A stretch of 64,000 nucleotides of DNA from Hyphomicrobium methylovorum (GTDB lineage Bacteria > Pseudomonadota > Alphaproteobacteria > Rhizobiales > Hyphomicrobiaceae), in assembly GCF_013626205.1 (NCBI RefSeq), contig NZ_QHJE01000001.1, positions 1,364,001-1,428,000 of the forward strand. The letters run 5' to 3'. Below the pieces are notes generated by a model. The model was not told the origin of the DNA. It did no database searches and saw only the letters and a program-made list of their open reading frames with translations. The translations under genes were made by a program, and so were the position numbers. Shown piece by piece: positions 41,659-51,453 of the stretch. Positions within the stretch are counted from its first letter, which is position 1; every line of letters starts with the position of its first letter.

Positions 41659-43060
41659 CAGTAAAACTCCTCGATGACAACAATGCCTGCAGCACCAGCT
41701 CCGCCGACTGCTTCGGATGTCGACGTGCAGGAAATTCCGCCAGAGCCGCCGCTTCCGTAACCGGTCGCTGCGCTGCCCGCCAAAACGGAACCGTTGGAAA
41801 AAACAATCGATTTGGTCGTGCCGCCCCGCCAAACGATGACGATCCGCCTTCTCCACCGAGGCCCTGATTTGTTGCGACCATGAAACCAGCGCCGCCGCCG
41901 TTGCCGCCGTTGTTGAGATCACCATTGGATGCCGTGCCGGGCAGCCCACCTCCGGCTGTGTACACTCCATTCGCGCCGGCCGCCGTTCCGCTCCCTCCAC
42001 CACCGCCATCGGCCTTGCCGTAGGTGTGGCTCGGTCCTAGGCCCGATGTGCCGCCCCCGCTTCCGGCCACGCCAGCAGCACCTGCCGTGCCGCCCGCGCC
42101 AACGGTTACCGTCAGCGATGATATCGAAGTAACGTCGAGATACTTGATGACGTGGCCGCCACTCGCGCCGCCGCCACCGCAACCTCCGTTGGAGGCCGAC
42201 GCTAGCTGAGAGCTTCCGCCGCCGCCGCCGCCACCCTGTATGGATGCTTTAATGAATTTGCATCCGGCAGGTTTGCTCCACGTTCCGGACGACAAGAAAA
42301 TCTGCTTCGTCAGCGTGGGCGTAAACGGCGTGGTGACGACACCGCTCGAGCGGTCAATCTGAATGGCGTCCTTCCAAGTCGAGCCGTTCGCGCTCACCTT
42401 GAAGTGGAAGTTGTCATCGCCCGTGAGACCAATTTCTGCGCGGCCTGAGTAATTCGTTTGATAGAGCTGGCTTGCGGCGTCGATCGTCGACTTCTTGTTG
42501 ATCTTTTGCTGATGACCGGCGCCCTCGTTGTCGAACAGGCTCGCTTCCGATTTGATCGCAAGGCGGTTGGTGCTGTCGGCCGTCGCGTTGATCCCGACAT
42601 TCTCGGGCGCAAGTGGCATATAGCGGGCGTCGCCACGCGCGTTGTTGTGATACTGCGCGTGGTCGTCGTCACCGAGGCCGCTCAATAGACCATGATCGGA
42701 CACACCGCCCTCGCCTCCGCCGCCGGGAACCGCAGACCAGGTGTCGGCCGCATAAACGAGGAGACTGTTTTCTCCGGCGACCCAGGCCAGCCAACCTTCG
42801 CGCGGCGTGAAGTAGGCCCAAGCGCCGTCTTGATAGGCCGCGACTTGATCGTCGCGTCCGGCCCACGCGCCGCTTCCGCCTGCCGCCACGATATAGCGGC
42901 TACCGGACGTCGGTGACGGGGGCGGGCTCGTCAGCGTTCGGTCGAGAACCGAAAGCTGGATGATGCAATCGAGCGCCCGTAGCGCCTCGTTATGGGTTAC
43001 GTGCTTCTGCGCCTGCGCGGCGAGGATATAGGGCAGGGCAAGGTTCGGCGTATCCGTCAT
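41639..43060 (-). CDS. DUF2793 glycine-rich tail-fibre-like protein, frameshifted near the 3' end
   Basis: The start chosen has GAGAAAG just upstream and begins MTDTPNLALPYILAAQAQKH, the DUF2793 signature, with YIVAAGGSGAWAGRDDQVAA and PREGWLAWVAGEN following. The middle has a trimeric-fibre-like region (HAQYHNNARGDARY), then IFLSSGTWSKPAGCKFIKAS and a long Gly-rich segment. The last ~53 residues are suddenly Arg/Ala/Pro-rich. Adding one base to the CCCC run at 41824-41827 restores a Gly-rich ending GGAGAAGIVVIEEFY and a stop at 41658-41660. It is therefore a frameshift or a sequencing error. DUF2793 proteins occur in phage and gene transfer agent tail clusters. Confidence 0.75.
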   Translation of the reverse strand: MTDTPNLALPYILAAQAQKHVTHNEALRALDCIIQLSVLDRTLTSPPPSPTSGSRYIVAAGGSGAWAGRDDQVAAYQDGAWAYFTPREGWLAWVAGENSLLVYAADTWSAVPGGGGEGGVSDHGLLSGLGDDDHAQYHNNARGDARYMPLAPENVGINATADSTNRLAIKSEASLFDNEGAGHQQKINKKSTIDAASQLYQTNYSGRAEIGLTGDDNFHFKVSANGSTWKDAIQIDRSSGVVTTPFTPTLTKQIFLSSGTWSKPAGCKFIKASIQGGGGGGGSSQLASASNGGCGGGGASGGHVIKYLDVTSISSLTVTVGAGGTAGAAGVAGSGGGTSGLGPSHTYGKADGGGGGSGTAAGANGVYTAGGGLPGTASNGDLNNGGNGGGAGFMVATNQGLGGEGGSSSFGGAARPNRLFFPTVPFWRAAQRPVTEAAALAEFPARRHPKQSAELVLQALLSSRSFTDAQDDH

Positions 43061-43246
43061 CTTTCTCACAAAATTCCGAGCAATCCGTTCTCCCCGGACA
43101 AAATACGCTCCGCCGCAAGGGCGGGGATAAGTTTTTGAGCGCGCGGCAAGCTTGGCGCTCAGTCTCTGCCGCTTGCCGCTGGCGGCGATTTGCGCCACGG
43201 TCCCCCCGTTCGCGGCAGCGCGCAGTGAAAGGACGGCATTCCAGCG

Positions 43247-45163
43247 ATGTGTGGGTTCACAGGCTTCATCGGCGCGGCCATCGCGCGTGAGGATGCCGTG
43301 CGGCAACTCGAAGCCATGAACGATGCTATCCGCCACCGCGGACCGGATTCGTCCGGCCTCTGGATTGATGCTGAAGCGGGCTTTGCCGTCGCGCATCGCC
43401 GCCTTTCCATCATCGACGTCTCCGCGGCCGGGCACCAGCCGATGGTTTCGCAATCGGGTCGATGGATCATCGCGTTCAACGGCGAGATCTATAACTTTGC
43501 CGATATTCGCCGCGACCTTGAACGCAGCGGAGCAGCGCCCGCGTGGCGAGGATCGTCCGATACGGAAGTTCTGCTTGCCGCAATCGACGCGTGGGGCATT
43601 CAGCGCGCGATCGAAGCGTCCGCGGGCATGTTTGCTCTCGCGCTCTGGGATCGCGATACGCGCGTCCTCACACTTGCGCGCGATCGTCTTGGTGAGAAGC
43701 CGCTCTACTATGGCCAACAGGGCGCCGCGTTTCTGTTCGGTTCCGATCTCAGCGCGTTACGGCGTCATGTTTCCTGGCAGGACGACATTTCCCGCGATGC
43801 TGTCGCGCTTCTTCTGCGTCACGGCTACATCCCGGCACCGCATTCGATCTATCGCGGAATATCGAAGTTGCAGCCCGGCGCTATGCTCGGCATTTCCAGC
43901 GGCGGGACGGTTCAAAATTTCGCGCAGTACTGGCGTGCGCAAGACAAAATGGACGACGCACGGCGCATACCCTTTGATGGCAGCGCCGATGATGCCCTTG
44001 CCGAAGCAGAACGGTTGTTTGCGCGGGCCGTTGAATCCCAGATGATTTCCGATGTTCCTCTCGGCGCGTTTCTTTCCGGCGGGATCGATTCCACTCTCGT
44101 GACCGCGACGATGCAGCGACTCTCGTCGCGCCCGGTTAAAACATTCACGATCGGTTTCGAAGACGCGTCTTACGACGAAGCGCAGAATGCGGCTGCCGTT
44201 GCGCAGCATCTCGGCACCGAGCATACGAGCCTCACTGTAACAAACCGCGAGATGCTCGACACGATCCCAAAACTCTCAGGAATTTACTCGGAGCCTTTCG
44301 CAGACGCCTCACAAATTCCGACGTATCTCGTCAGCCGGATGGCGCGCGCCGACGTAACCGTGGCGCTGTCGGGTGACGGGGGTGACGAAGTTTTCTCGGG
44401 CTATGATCGATACCGGTTCGCCGATCGCTATTGGCCCACGCTAAGCCGCATTCCGCATGCTGCGCGACGCGTAACGGCGCTTGGATTGCAGCGCATCCCG
44501 CTCGCAGCGATGAGCGCGGGCGGTTCTCGCTTCGCCGAGCGCGGTAAAAAGATTGCGAATGTTCTCTCCGCGCGCACGGCCGACGAGGTTTATTCCAACG
44601 CGACGATGCAATGGCCAGACAGTCCGAGCGCGGTACTCGGCGTGACCGAACATTTTTGGCCGCGCGCCGGAGATGAGATCAGCGACGGCGATCCCGTCCG
44701 CGGCATGATGCTGGCTGATCTCACGGGTTATCTGCCGGATGACATCCTCGCTAAGGTTGATCGCGCAGCAATGGCTGTCAGCCTCGAAACGCGGATGCCG
44801 TTTCTCGATCATCGCCTTGTAGAGTTCTCGTTCGGTCTGCCGCTTTCGATTTTGCGCCGTGATGGCCAATCGAAATGGATCACGCGCGAGCTTCTGGCGC
44901 GACATGTTCCGCGGGCCCTTTTCGAGCGGCCGAAGCAGGGCTTCTCCGTTCCGCTTAGCGAATGGCTGCAAGGGCCGTTGAGACCTTGGGCCGATGCATT
45001 GCTCACGCCCGAGCGGCTGAAGCGCGAAGGCTTCTTCGATGCCGACATCATAACGCACGCATGGTTGGCGCTCTCACGTGGATGGCGGGGCAACGCCCAT
45101 GCGATATGGACCGTCCTCATGTTTCAACTCTGGCTCGAGACTGAGCACGGTGGGCAAGCATGA
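43247..45163 (+). CDS. asnB: Asparagine synthetase (glutamine-hydrolysing), AsnB type
   Basis: The 638 residues begin MCGFTGFIG, with Cys2 as the glutaminase nucleophile, then RHRGPDSSGLW and FNGEIYNF in the class II amidotransferase domain. The synthetase domain has the PP-loop FLSGGIDSTLV and SGDGGDEVFSGYDRY. Next to glycosyltransferase and sugar-epimerase genes, such AsnB paralogues often amidate sugars or act in surface-polysaccharide synthesis rather than making free asparagine. The 3' end overlaps the glycosyltransferase start by 4 nt (ATGA). Confidence 0.92.
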   Translation: MCGFTGFIGAAIAREDAVRQLEAMNDAIRHRGPDSSGLWIDAEAGFAVAHRRLSIIDVSAAGHQPMVSQSGRWIIAFNGEIYNFADIRRDLERSGAAPAWRGSSDTEVLLAAIDAWGIQRAIEASAGMFALALWDRDTRVLTLARDRLGEKPLYYGQQGAAFLFGSDLSALRRHVSWQDDISRDAVALLLRHGYIPAPHSIYRGISKLQPGAMLGISSGGTVQNFAQYWRAQDKMDDARRIPFDGSADDALAEAERLFARAVESQMISDVPLGAFLSGGIDSTLVTATMQRLSSRPVKTFTIGFEDASYDEAQNAAAVAQHLGTEHTSLTVTNREMLDTIPKLSGIYSEPFADASQIPTYLVSRMARADVTVALSGDGGDEVFSGYDRYRFADRYWPTLSRIPHAARRVTALGLQRIPLAAMSAGGSRFAERGKKIANVLSARTADEVYSNATMQWPDSPSAVLGVTEHFWPRAGDEISDGDPVRGMMLADLTGYLPDDILAKVDRAAMAVSLETRMPFLDHRLVEFSFGLPLSILRRDGQSKWITRELLARHVPRALFERPKQGFSVPLSEWLQGPLRPWADALLTPERLKREGFFDADIITHAWLALSRGWRGNAHAIWTVLMFQLWLETEHGGQA

Positions 45164-46290
45164 GCGCGCCGAAGCTCCTCTTTGTCGTGACTGAGGACTG
45201 GTATTTCGTTTCGCATCGGCTGCATCTCGCCGTCGCTGCGCGCGACGCTGGCTTTGACGTCGCCGTTGCGACGCGCATCAACGCTCATGTGGCACCGATA
45301 CGAGACGCGGGCCTCCGTCTGCTGCCGGTCGAACTCAATCGCGGAACGACGAGTCCCGCCGTCGGCTTGTTGGAACTTGCTCGACTGCGCCGTCTCTACA
45401 AGAGCGAGCAGCCGGACATCATCCATCACGTCGCCTTGAAGCCGGTTGTTCTTGGTTCTCTTGCCGCTCGGGGACTTCCCGTCAAAGGCATCGTGAACGC
45501 TGTCGCCGGTCTCGGCACGACGTTCGCGTCACGCTCGCTCATCGCGAGAGCGAAGCGGCTTCCCATCCAGTACGCCATCCGTGCGGCGCTGCGCGGGAAC
45601 AACACGCGCGTCATCGTGCAGAATCGTGATGACGCAGAAGAGCTCACGGCACTCGGACTCGCTGACGCCGCGCACATTCGGCTCATTCGTGGCGCTGGCG
45701 TTGACATGGCGGTGTTCGACGTTGCGCCGCCACCCGACGGACCGCCGCTTGTCGTTTTGCCTGCGCGGCTTTTGCACCTCAAAGGCATCAGCGAATTCGT
45801 AGCCGCTGCCCGGATCCTCAAATCGCGTGGCGTTGCGGCTCGCTTCGCGCTCGTCGGTGCGCCGGATCCTCAGAACGCAACCTCCGTTACGACTTCCGAA
45901 ATCGAGGCTTGGCGCAGGGACGGCGATGTCGAAATCTGGGGGCACCGGTCTGACATGCCGCGCGTGCTCGAAGCCGCGACGGTCGTTTGCTTGCCGACGT
46001 ATTATCGCGAGGGGCTGCCAAAATCTCTGATCGAGGCGGCAGCTGCACGCCGTGCAATCGTGGCGACAGACGTGCCCGGCGTGCGCGATCTTGTTCAAGG
46101 CGGCCGCGCTGGATGGCTGGTTCCACCCCGAAATGCCGACGCTCTTGCCAACGCGCTCGCCGACGCGCTCGCGCATCCCGAAAAGCGCGCCGCTTTCGCA
46201 GATGCTGCCTATGCGGACGCTCAGGCCTCATTCGATGCGCGACGCATTGCGGCGCAGACCCTTGACGTTTATCGCGAGCTGCTGTCCTAA
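45160..46290 (+). CDS. GT4-type glycosyltransferase
   Basis: This 376-residue GT-B-fold protein has an N-terminal domain with WYFVSHRLHLAVAARDAGFD and HHVALKPVVLGSLAAR, and a C-terminal donor domain with RLLHLKGISEFVAAARILK and the E-x7-E-type region PTYYREGLPKSLIEAAAARR. It resembles undecaprenyl-linked GlcNAc/GalNAc transferases such as the WbpH/CapM type. It has no membrane helix. It overlaps asnB by 4 nt and precedes the epimerase by 27 nt, so it is part of one polysaccharide operon. Confidence 0.88.
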   Translation: MSAPKLLFVVTEDWYFVSHRLHLAVAARDAGFDVAVATRINAHVAPIRDAGLRLLPVELNRGTTSPAVGLLELARLRRLYKSEQPDIIHHVALKPVVLGSLAARGLPVKGIVNAVAGLGTTFASRSLIARAKRLPIQYAIRAALRGNNTRVIVQNRDDAEELTALGLADAAHIRLIRGAGVDMAVFDVAPPPDGPPLVVLPARLLHLKGISEFVAAARILKSRGVAARFALVGAPDPQNATSVTTSEIEAWRRDGDVEIWGHRSDMPRVLEAATVVCLPTYYREGLPKSLIEAAAARRAIVATDVPGVRDLVQGGRAGWLVPPRNADALANALADALAHPEKRAAFADAAYADAQASFDARRIAAQTLDVYRELLS

Positions 46291-46317
46291 CACCGTCGGA
46301 CACCTCAGGAGCGCTGC

Positions 46318-47322
46318 ATGAAATTTCTGGTGACGGGCGCCGCCGGTTTCATCGGCTACCACACAGCCATGCGGCTGCTCGATCGCGGCGACGAGGTGGT
46401 CGGCGTCGATAACGTCAACGACTATTACGATCCTGCACTCAAGGAAGCGCGTCTGGCGCGGCTGGTCCCTCGCGACGCTTTCACGTTCTTCCAGCAGACC
46501 ATTGCGGATCGCGACGCGATGGCCCACCTTTTCAAGGCTCATCGCCCGGACAAAGTCATTCATCTCGCTGCACAGGCCGGTGTTCGCTACGGCAGCATCA
46601 ATCCGGATGCGTATGTCGATTCAAATCTCGTCGGGACGCAGAACATACTTGAAGGTTGCCGCCGGTCGAATGTTGCGCATCTCGTGCTCGCATCGTCCAG
46701 TTCGGTGTATGGCGCAAACACAAAGATGCCGTTCAGCGTACACGACAACGTCGATCATCCGCTCAGTCTCTATGCAGCGACGAAGAAGGCGAACGAACTT
46801 TCAGCTCATGCCTACGCCCATCTCTACGGACTGCCCGTGACGGCGCTGCGCTTCTTCACGGTCTACGGTCCGTGGGGACGGCCGGACATGGCGCTCTTTT
46901 TATTCACGCGTAAAATTCTTGCCGGTGAGCCGATTGAGGTGTTCAACAATGGACATCACTCGCGCGACTTCACCTATATCGACGATATCGTCGAGGGCGT
47001 TCTGCGCGTTGCGGATCGCAATGCTGCCCCCAATCTATCGTGGTCGTCGGAAACTCCTGACCCCGCTACTTCGTCCGCGCCGTACCGCGTTTATAACATC
47101 GGCAACAACGCGCCGGTGGCGCTGCTCGATTTCATCGGCGCCATAGAAAGTGCGCTTGGGCGCGAGGCGAAGAAAGTTTTCTTGCCGCTGCAGCCTGGAG
47201 ACGTTCCCGCGACGTTTGCCGACATTGATGATCTCGTACGCGATACGGGTTTTCGGCCATCGACACCGCTGAAGGACGGCATCACGCGCTTCACAGACTG
47301 GTATCGTTCCTACTACGGATGA
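46318..47322 (+). CDS. UDP-glucuronate 4-epimerase-type NAD-dependent epimerase
   Basis: This 334-residue short-chain dehydrogenase/reductase-type epimerase has an NAD motif [16 protein letters not shown], then [17 protein letters not shown] (the stretch typical of UDP-GlcA 4-epimerases, LpsL/Cap1J), [15 protein letters not shown], catalytic YAATKKANE and [15 protein letters not shown]. It should make UDP-galacturonate for surface polysaccharide. A clear CAGGAG ribosome site precedes it, and it closes the asnB-GT operon. Confidence 0.9.
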   Translation: MKFLVTGAAGFIGYHTAMRLLDRGDEVVGVDNVNDYYDPALKEARLARLVPRDAFTFFQQTIADRDAMAHLFKAHRPDKVIHLAAQAGVRYGSINPDAYVDSNLVGTQNILEGCRRSNVAHLVLASSSSVYGANTKMPFSVHDNVDHPLSLYAATKKANELSAHAYAHLYGLPVTALRFFTVYGPWGRPDMALFLFTRKILAGEPIEVFNNGHHSRDFTYIDDIVEGVLRVADRNAAPNLSWSSETPDPATSSAPYRVYNIGNNAPVALLDFIGAIESALGREAKKVFLPLQPGDVPATFADIDDLVRDTGFRPSTPLKDGITRFTDWYRSYYG

Positions 47323-47329
47323 CGCTGGC

Positions 47330-49801
47330 TCATGTGCCGCGCGGCTTCGCGCGAGCCGTTGGCGCAGCGTTCGCTGGGTCATCCGGCCAGACATGTTTGG
47401 GATACTGACCGCGCATGTCGGCGCGCACGGCCGCCCAAGATCCTGACCAGAATCCCGGCAGATCGCGTGTGATTTGAATCGGACGATGCGCTGGCGAGAG
47501 AAGATTGAGCGTCAGCGGCAACCGTCCACGCGCGATTGCGGGATGCTGCTTCAGTCCGTACAGTTCTTGCACGCGGATGTGCAGCGCTGGAGCGCCCGCG
47601 CCTTCGTAATCGAGCGCGAAGCTATTGCCAGTTGGCGCGGTAAAATGCGTCGGTGCTTCGGCATCAAGCCGCTGCCGCAAGGCCCACGGAAGCAGCGTCG
47701 ACAACGCCTGATCGAGCACTCCGGCATCAATCTCTGCGAGACGCGACCTGCCAGTCAGATGCGGCGTAAGCCAGTCGTGAATGTTCGACGCCAACGCCGC
47801 GTCGGATAGATCGGGCCACGTCTCATCGGCGGCCCGCAGAAACGCCAGTCGCGCGCGCATCTGCTGCTGCGCTTTGTTCCACGGCAGGACCGAGACGCCA
47901 AGCTTCGCAATTCCATTCGCCAATACGACGGATGCGTCTTCATCGGCGCGAACGGCACGCGACTCGCTTTGCATTTCGATCGCATCGAGACGGCGAATGC
48001 TGCGCGCTTTGACCGACCGTTGCGCCGGATCGAACGTCAATTCATCTCGCGCTTCGATCCGGTTCTGCGCGAAAGCGCATACCTCGTTCTCGTCAGTTGC
48101 GACAGCTAGGACGATGCGCGTTGCGGCGGCCCGGCCCTGAAGCTCGGCCGCGACGAGATACGGCGCTCCAGCAAGGGCGTGCGCCGTATCGACAATTCCA
48201 GCGCGACCATTGGCCAACAGAAAGCTTCCGCGCTTACCGCGATTCTTCGCGATGCGCTCCGGATAGGCGAGCGCGAGTAACGCCGCGACCCACGGCGCGG
48301 CGGTTCGTGCGGTTGCGGCGGGCGCTTCTGCAGTTCGCGCCCACTGCTGCGCCAGTCCACGCATGTCTTCCGCTCGACGGGACCGGTCTCGACGAAACTG
48401 TTCCAGACGAACGGCAAGGTCGATGTCATTGCCGCCGATGCCGCGCTCGACAAGAACGGCGGCGAGTTCTGCCGCCTCACGCGCGTGGCCGCTCTCGCCA
48501 GCCTTGAGAACCATCCTTGCCAAGCGTGGAGGAAGCGGCAGCGCACGCAAGCGACGGCCTTCCGGCGTGATGTGGCCTTCCGTATCGAGCGCGCCAATCG
48601 CAGTGAGCGCGGCGCGGGCGGCTTTGAGTGGACCGTCAGGCGGCGCATCGAGCCAACGCAATGTGGCCGGATCTTTCGTTCCCCATTCGGCGCAATCCAG
48701 TAGCAGCGCCGACAAATCAGCGGCACGAATTTCCGGCTCGGCGAACGGTACAAGGCCTTGCGTTTCAGGTTCCGACCAGAGGCGATAGCAAACGCCCGGC
48801 TCCGTGCGTCCGGCTCGGCCGCGGCGCTGATCGGCCGATGCACGCGATACCCGCACGGTTTCAAGGCGTGTCAGCCCAACATCCGGCTCGAAACGCGGCA
48901 CGCGCGCCAAGCCGCTATCAATGACGACGCGCACGCCATCGATCGTGATCGAGGTTTCGGCGATCGACGTTGCAAGAACGATTTTTCGGCGTCCGGGTGG
49001 CGCAGGCGAAATGGCGCGATCCTGAGCGGCGGGATCGAGTGCGCCGAAGAGCGGCACGATTTCGATGTCACGCGAGGTGATGCTGTCTGCAAGCCGGGCT
49101 GCAACGCGCGTGATTTCTCCTTGGCCCGGCAAGAAGACGAGCACAGAACCCGTTTCGCGATCGATTGCCGTGCGTACAGCGGCGGCGACGGCATCATCGA
49201 CGCGGTCTCCGCGGCCGAGGTATCGCGTCTCAACGGGAAAGGCGCGGCCTTCGCTTTGAATGACGGGCGCGTCACCCAGAAGGCTCGCCACACGCGCAGC
49301 TTCGAGCGTTGCGGACATAACGAGGATGCGGAGGTCCGGCCGCAGCGCGGCGCGCGCATCAAGCGCCAATGCAAGACCGAGGTCAGCATCTAGCGAACGT
49401 TCATGAAATTCGTCGAACAGGATTGCCGCGACGCCGGTCATCTCCGGATCGTCGAGGATCATGCGCGTGAACACGCCTTCCGTCACAACCTCGACGGCGA
49501 CGCGCGGACCAGTCTTCGAAGAGAGGCGCGCGCGCAGCCCGATATCCGATCCGAGACGCTGGCCAAGCGTCTTCGCCATGCGTTCAGCCGCGGCGCGCGC
49601 AGCAATCCGGCGAGGCTCGAGGACGAGGATTTTTCCGGACTTGCGCCAGGGTTCATCGAGAAGGGCCAGCGGAACGCGCGTCGTCTTGCCCGCTCCCGGA
49701 GCTGCAACAAGAACGGCCGTGCCGGAGTCGCGCAAAGCGCTCCGGACATCGTCGAGCACCGCGTCGATCGGTAATGGCGCAAACATAACTGGCTCAGCCA
49801 T
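47330..49801 (-). CDS. hrpB: HrpB, ATP-dependent RNA-helicase-like protein
   Basis: This 823-residue DEAH/DExH helicase has Walker A AAPGAGKTT at about 33-41, a DEFH box near residue 130, SATLEAA, and QRRGRAGRTEPGVCYRLW in motif VI, then the long HrpB-specific C-terminal domain (LSPAHRPIQITRDLPGFWSG). HrpB's cellular role in proteobacteria is poorly defined. It converges with the epimerase gene, 7 nt apart. The start at 49801 and a second Met five codons later are both possible. Confidence 0.95.
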   Translation of the reverse strand: MAEPVMFAPLPIDAVLDDVRSALRDSGTAVLVAAPGAGKTTRVPLALLDEPWRKSGKILVLEPRRIAARAAAERMAKTLGQRLGSDIGLRARLSSKTGPRVAVEVVTEGVFTRMILDDPEMTGVAAILFDEFHERSLDADLGLALALDARAALRPDLRILVMSATLEAARVASLLGDAPVIQSEGRAFPVETRYLGRGDRVDDAVAAAVRTAIDRETGSVLVFLPGQGEITRVAARLADSITSRDIEIVPLFGALDPAAQDRAISPAPPGRRKIVLATSIAETSITIDGVRVVIDSGLARVPRFEPDVGLTRLETVRVSRASADQRRGRAGRTEPGVCYRLWSEPETQGLVPFAEPEIRAADLSALLLDCAEWGTKDPATLRWLDAPPDGPLKAARAALTAIGALDTEGHITPEGRRLRALPLPPRLARMVLKAGESGHAREAAELAAVLVERGIGGNDIDLAVRLEQFRRDRSRRAEDMRGLAQQWARTAEAPAATARTAAPWVAALLALAYPERIAKNRGKRGSFLLANGRAGIVDTAHALAGAPYLVAAELQGRAAATRIVLAVATDENEVCAFAQNRIEARDELTFDPAQRSVKARSIRRLDAIEMQSESRAVRADEDASVVLANGIAKLGVSVLPWNKAQQQMRARLAFLRAADETWPDLSDAALASNIHDWLTPHLTGRSRLAEIDAGVLDQALSTLLPWALRQRLDAEAPTHFTAPTGNSFALDYEGAGAPALHIRVQELYGLKQHPAIARGRLPLTLNLLSPAHRPIQITRDLPGFWSGSWAAVRADMRGQYPKHVWPDDPANAAPTARAKPRGT

Positions 49802-49830
49802 GTCTCACCAGCTTGGCGCCGACGCTTGCC

Positions 49831-50502
49831 TCAGGCAGCCTCAGCCGCCGTGCGAATAGCCGAGATGTTTGCCGCGTAGCTCGCCTGTGAACCGCCCTTG
49901 AAGACGGCCGAACCGGCGACGAGCACGTTCGCGCCAGCCTTGATGACGAGCGGCGCCGTTTCCGGCGTGATGCCGCCATCGATCTCGATGTCGATCGGGC
50001 GGTCGCCGACAAGCGCCTTCACCTGCCGCACTTTGTCGACCACGGACGTGATGAACGATTGCCCGCCGAACCCCGGATTGACCGTCATCAAGAGCACGAG
50101 ATCGACGCGATCAAGAACATGCTCGATTGCAGCAGCCGGCGTCGAAGGATTGAGCGAAACGCCGGCGCGCTTGCCCAGCGCGCGGATGGCTTGCAGCGAA
50201 CGATCGAGATGCGGTCCGGCTTCGGCATGAACCGTGATGATGTCCGCGCCCGCCGCGGCGAAGTCTGCCAGATACGGATCGGCCGGGGCGATCATCAGAT
50301 GCACATCGAAAATCTTCTTCGACGCGCCGCGCACCGCTTTGATGACCGGCGCACCGAACGTGATGTTTGGAACGAAGTGCCCGTCCATCACGTCGCAATG
50401 AATCCAGTCGGCACCGGCTGCGTCTACGGCACGGATTTCGTCGCTCAACTTACCGAAGTCGGCCGAGAGGATCGAGGGAGCAATGATAACTTGGCGCGTC
50501 AC
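49831..50502 (-). CDS. rpe: Ribulose-phosphate 3-epimerase
   Basis: This 223-residue TIM-barrel protein has the family blocks [49 protein letters not shown] and [20 protein letters not shown] with metal ligands His, Asp and Glu-equivalents in place. It interconverts ribulose-5-P and xylulose-5-P. The start is GTG. It follows prk by 31 nt and fbp lies before that, so the three form one pentose/Calvin-type operon. Confidence 0.96.
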   Translation of the reverse strand: MTRQVIIAPSILSADFGKLSDEIRAVDAAGADWIHCDVMDGHFVPNITFGAPVIKAVRGASKKIFDVHLMIAPADPYLADFAAAGADIITVHAEAGPHLDRSLQAIRALGKRAGVSLNPSTPAAAIEHVLDRVDLVLLMTVNPGFGGQSFITSVVDKVRQVKALVGDRPIDIEIDGGITPETAPLVIKAGANVLVAGSAVFKGGSQASYAANISAIRTAAEAA

Positions 50503-50533
50503 GATTTTCTTCCAATCTTAGCTCGAAGCGATT

Positions 50534-51409
50534 TCAAAGAACGCGGCGACGTCGCTCAACAAGCTGCAGGATGAGCGGCGTCAAGATCAGCTGCATCGCG
50601 AGGTCGAGCTTGCTCCCCGGAATGACGATTGAGTTTGCACGCGACATAAAACTATCGTGCAGCATCGACAAAAGGTAGGCAAAGTCAATTCCACGCGGTT
50701 CTTTGAAACGGATGATAACCATGGATTCGTCCGGCGTCGGAATCCAGCGTGCGATGAAGGGATCCGACGTGTCGACGGTCGGGATGCGCTGGAAATTGAT
50801 GTCCGTTTGCGCGAACTGCGGGCAGATGTATTTCACATAGTCCGGCATGCGCCGCAGGATCGCCTGCGTGACCTCTTCAGTGGTGTAGCCGCGCTCGGTT
50901 CGATCGCGCTGGATTTTCTGTATCCACTCCAGATTGATGACCGGAACCACACCAATTTTCAAATCCGCATGTTGGGCGAGATCGACGTGATCGGTCTTCA
51001 CCGCGCCGTGCAGGCCTTCGTAAAACATCAGGTCGGTGTCCGGCTCGATGTCTGTCCAAGGCGTGAAGGACCCTATCGGAGTGCCTGTGGCTTTCTGTTC
51101 CGCGGCATCATGGATGTAGAGTCGCGTCTTACCCTGGCCCGTCTCGCCGTAGGTGCAGAACAGCTTTTCGAGATCTCCGAGGAGATTCGCTTCGATACCG
51201 AAGTGACTGAAGTTGGGGTTGCCGCGCTTTGCGGCGGCCTTCATCGCCTTTTCCATATCGCTGCGATCGAAGCGATGAAATGCGTCGCCCTGCACGAACG
51301 CGGCGCGAACATGCTCACGGCGGAAAATCTGCTCGAACGTCTGCCTGACGGACGACGTGCCAGCGCCCGAGGAACCGGTGACAGAAATGATGGGATGCTT
51401 GATCGACAT
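50534..51409 (-). CDS. prk: Phosphoribulokinase
   Basis: These 291 residues belong to the proteobacterial class: P-loop VTGSSGAGTSSV, then GDAFHRFDRSDMEKAM, HFGIEANLLGDLE, and FYEGLHGAVKTDHVDLAQHA. It converts ribulose-5-P to ribulose-1,5-bisphosphate. It lies between fbp and rpe. No RuBisCO gene is in the window. In the serine-cycle methylotroph Methylobacterium the product serves as the co-inducer of QscR; whether that holds here is an inference. Confidence 0.96.
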   Translation of the reverse strand: MSIKHPIISVTGSSGAGTSSVRQTFEQIFRREHVRAAFVQGDAFHRFDRSDMEKAMKAAAKRGNPNFSHFGIEANLLGDLEKLFCTYGETGQGKTRLYIHDAAEQKATGTPIGSFTPWTDIEPDTDLMFYEGLHGAVKTDHVDLAQHADLKIGVVPVINLEWIQKIQRDRTERGYTTEEVTQAILRRMPDYVKYICPQFAQTDINFQRIPTVDTSDPFIARWIPTPDESMVIIRFKEPRGIDFAYLLSMLHDSFMSRANSIVIPGSKLDLAMQLILTPLILQLVERRRRVL

Positions 51410-51453
51410 CTGCGGGATTCAAACCATGGTTGGGTGGAGACGATTGCGGAGGC

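Noticed and set aside
43061-43717. N-terminal extension of the DUF2793 frame by about 219 codons
   Set aside because: It runs antisense into asnB, and the internal ATG at 43060 has a ribosome site and gives the canonical DUF2793 start.
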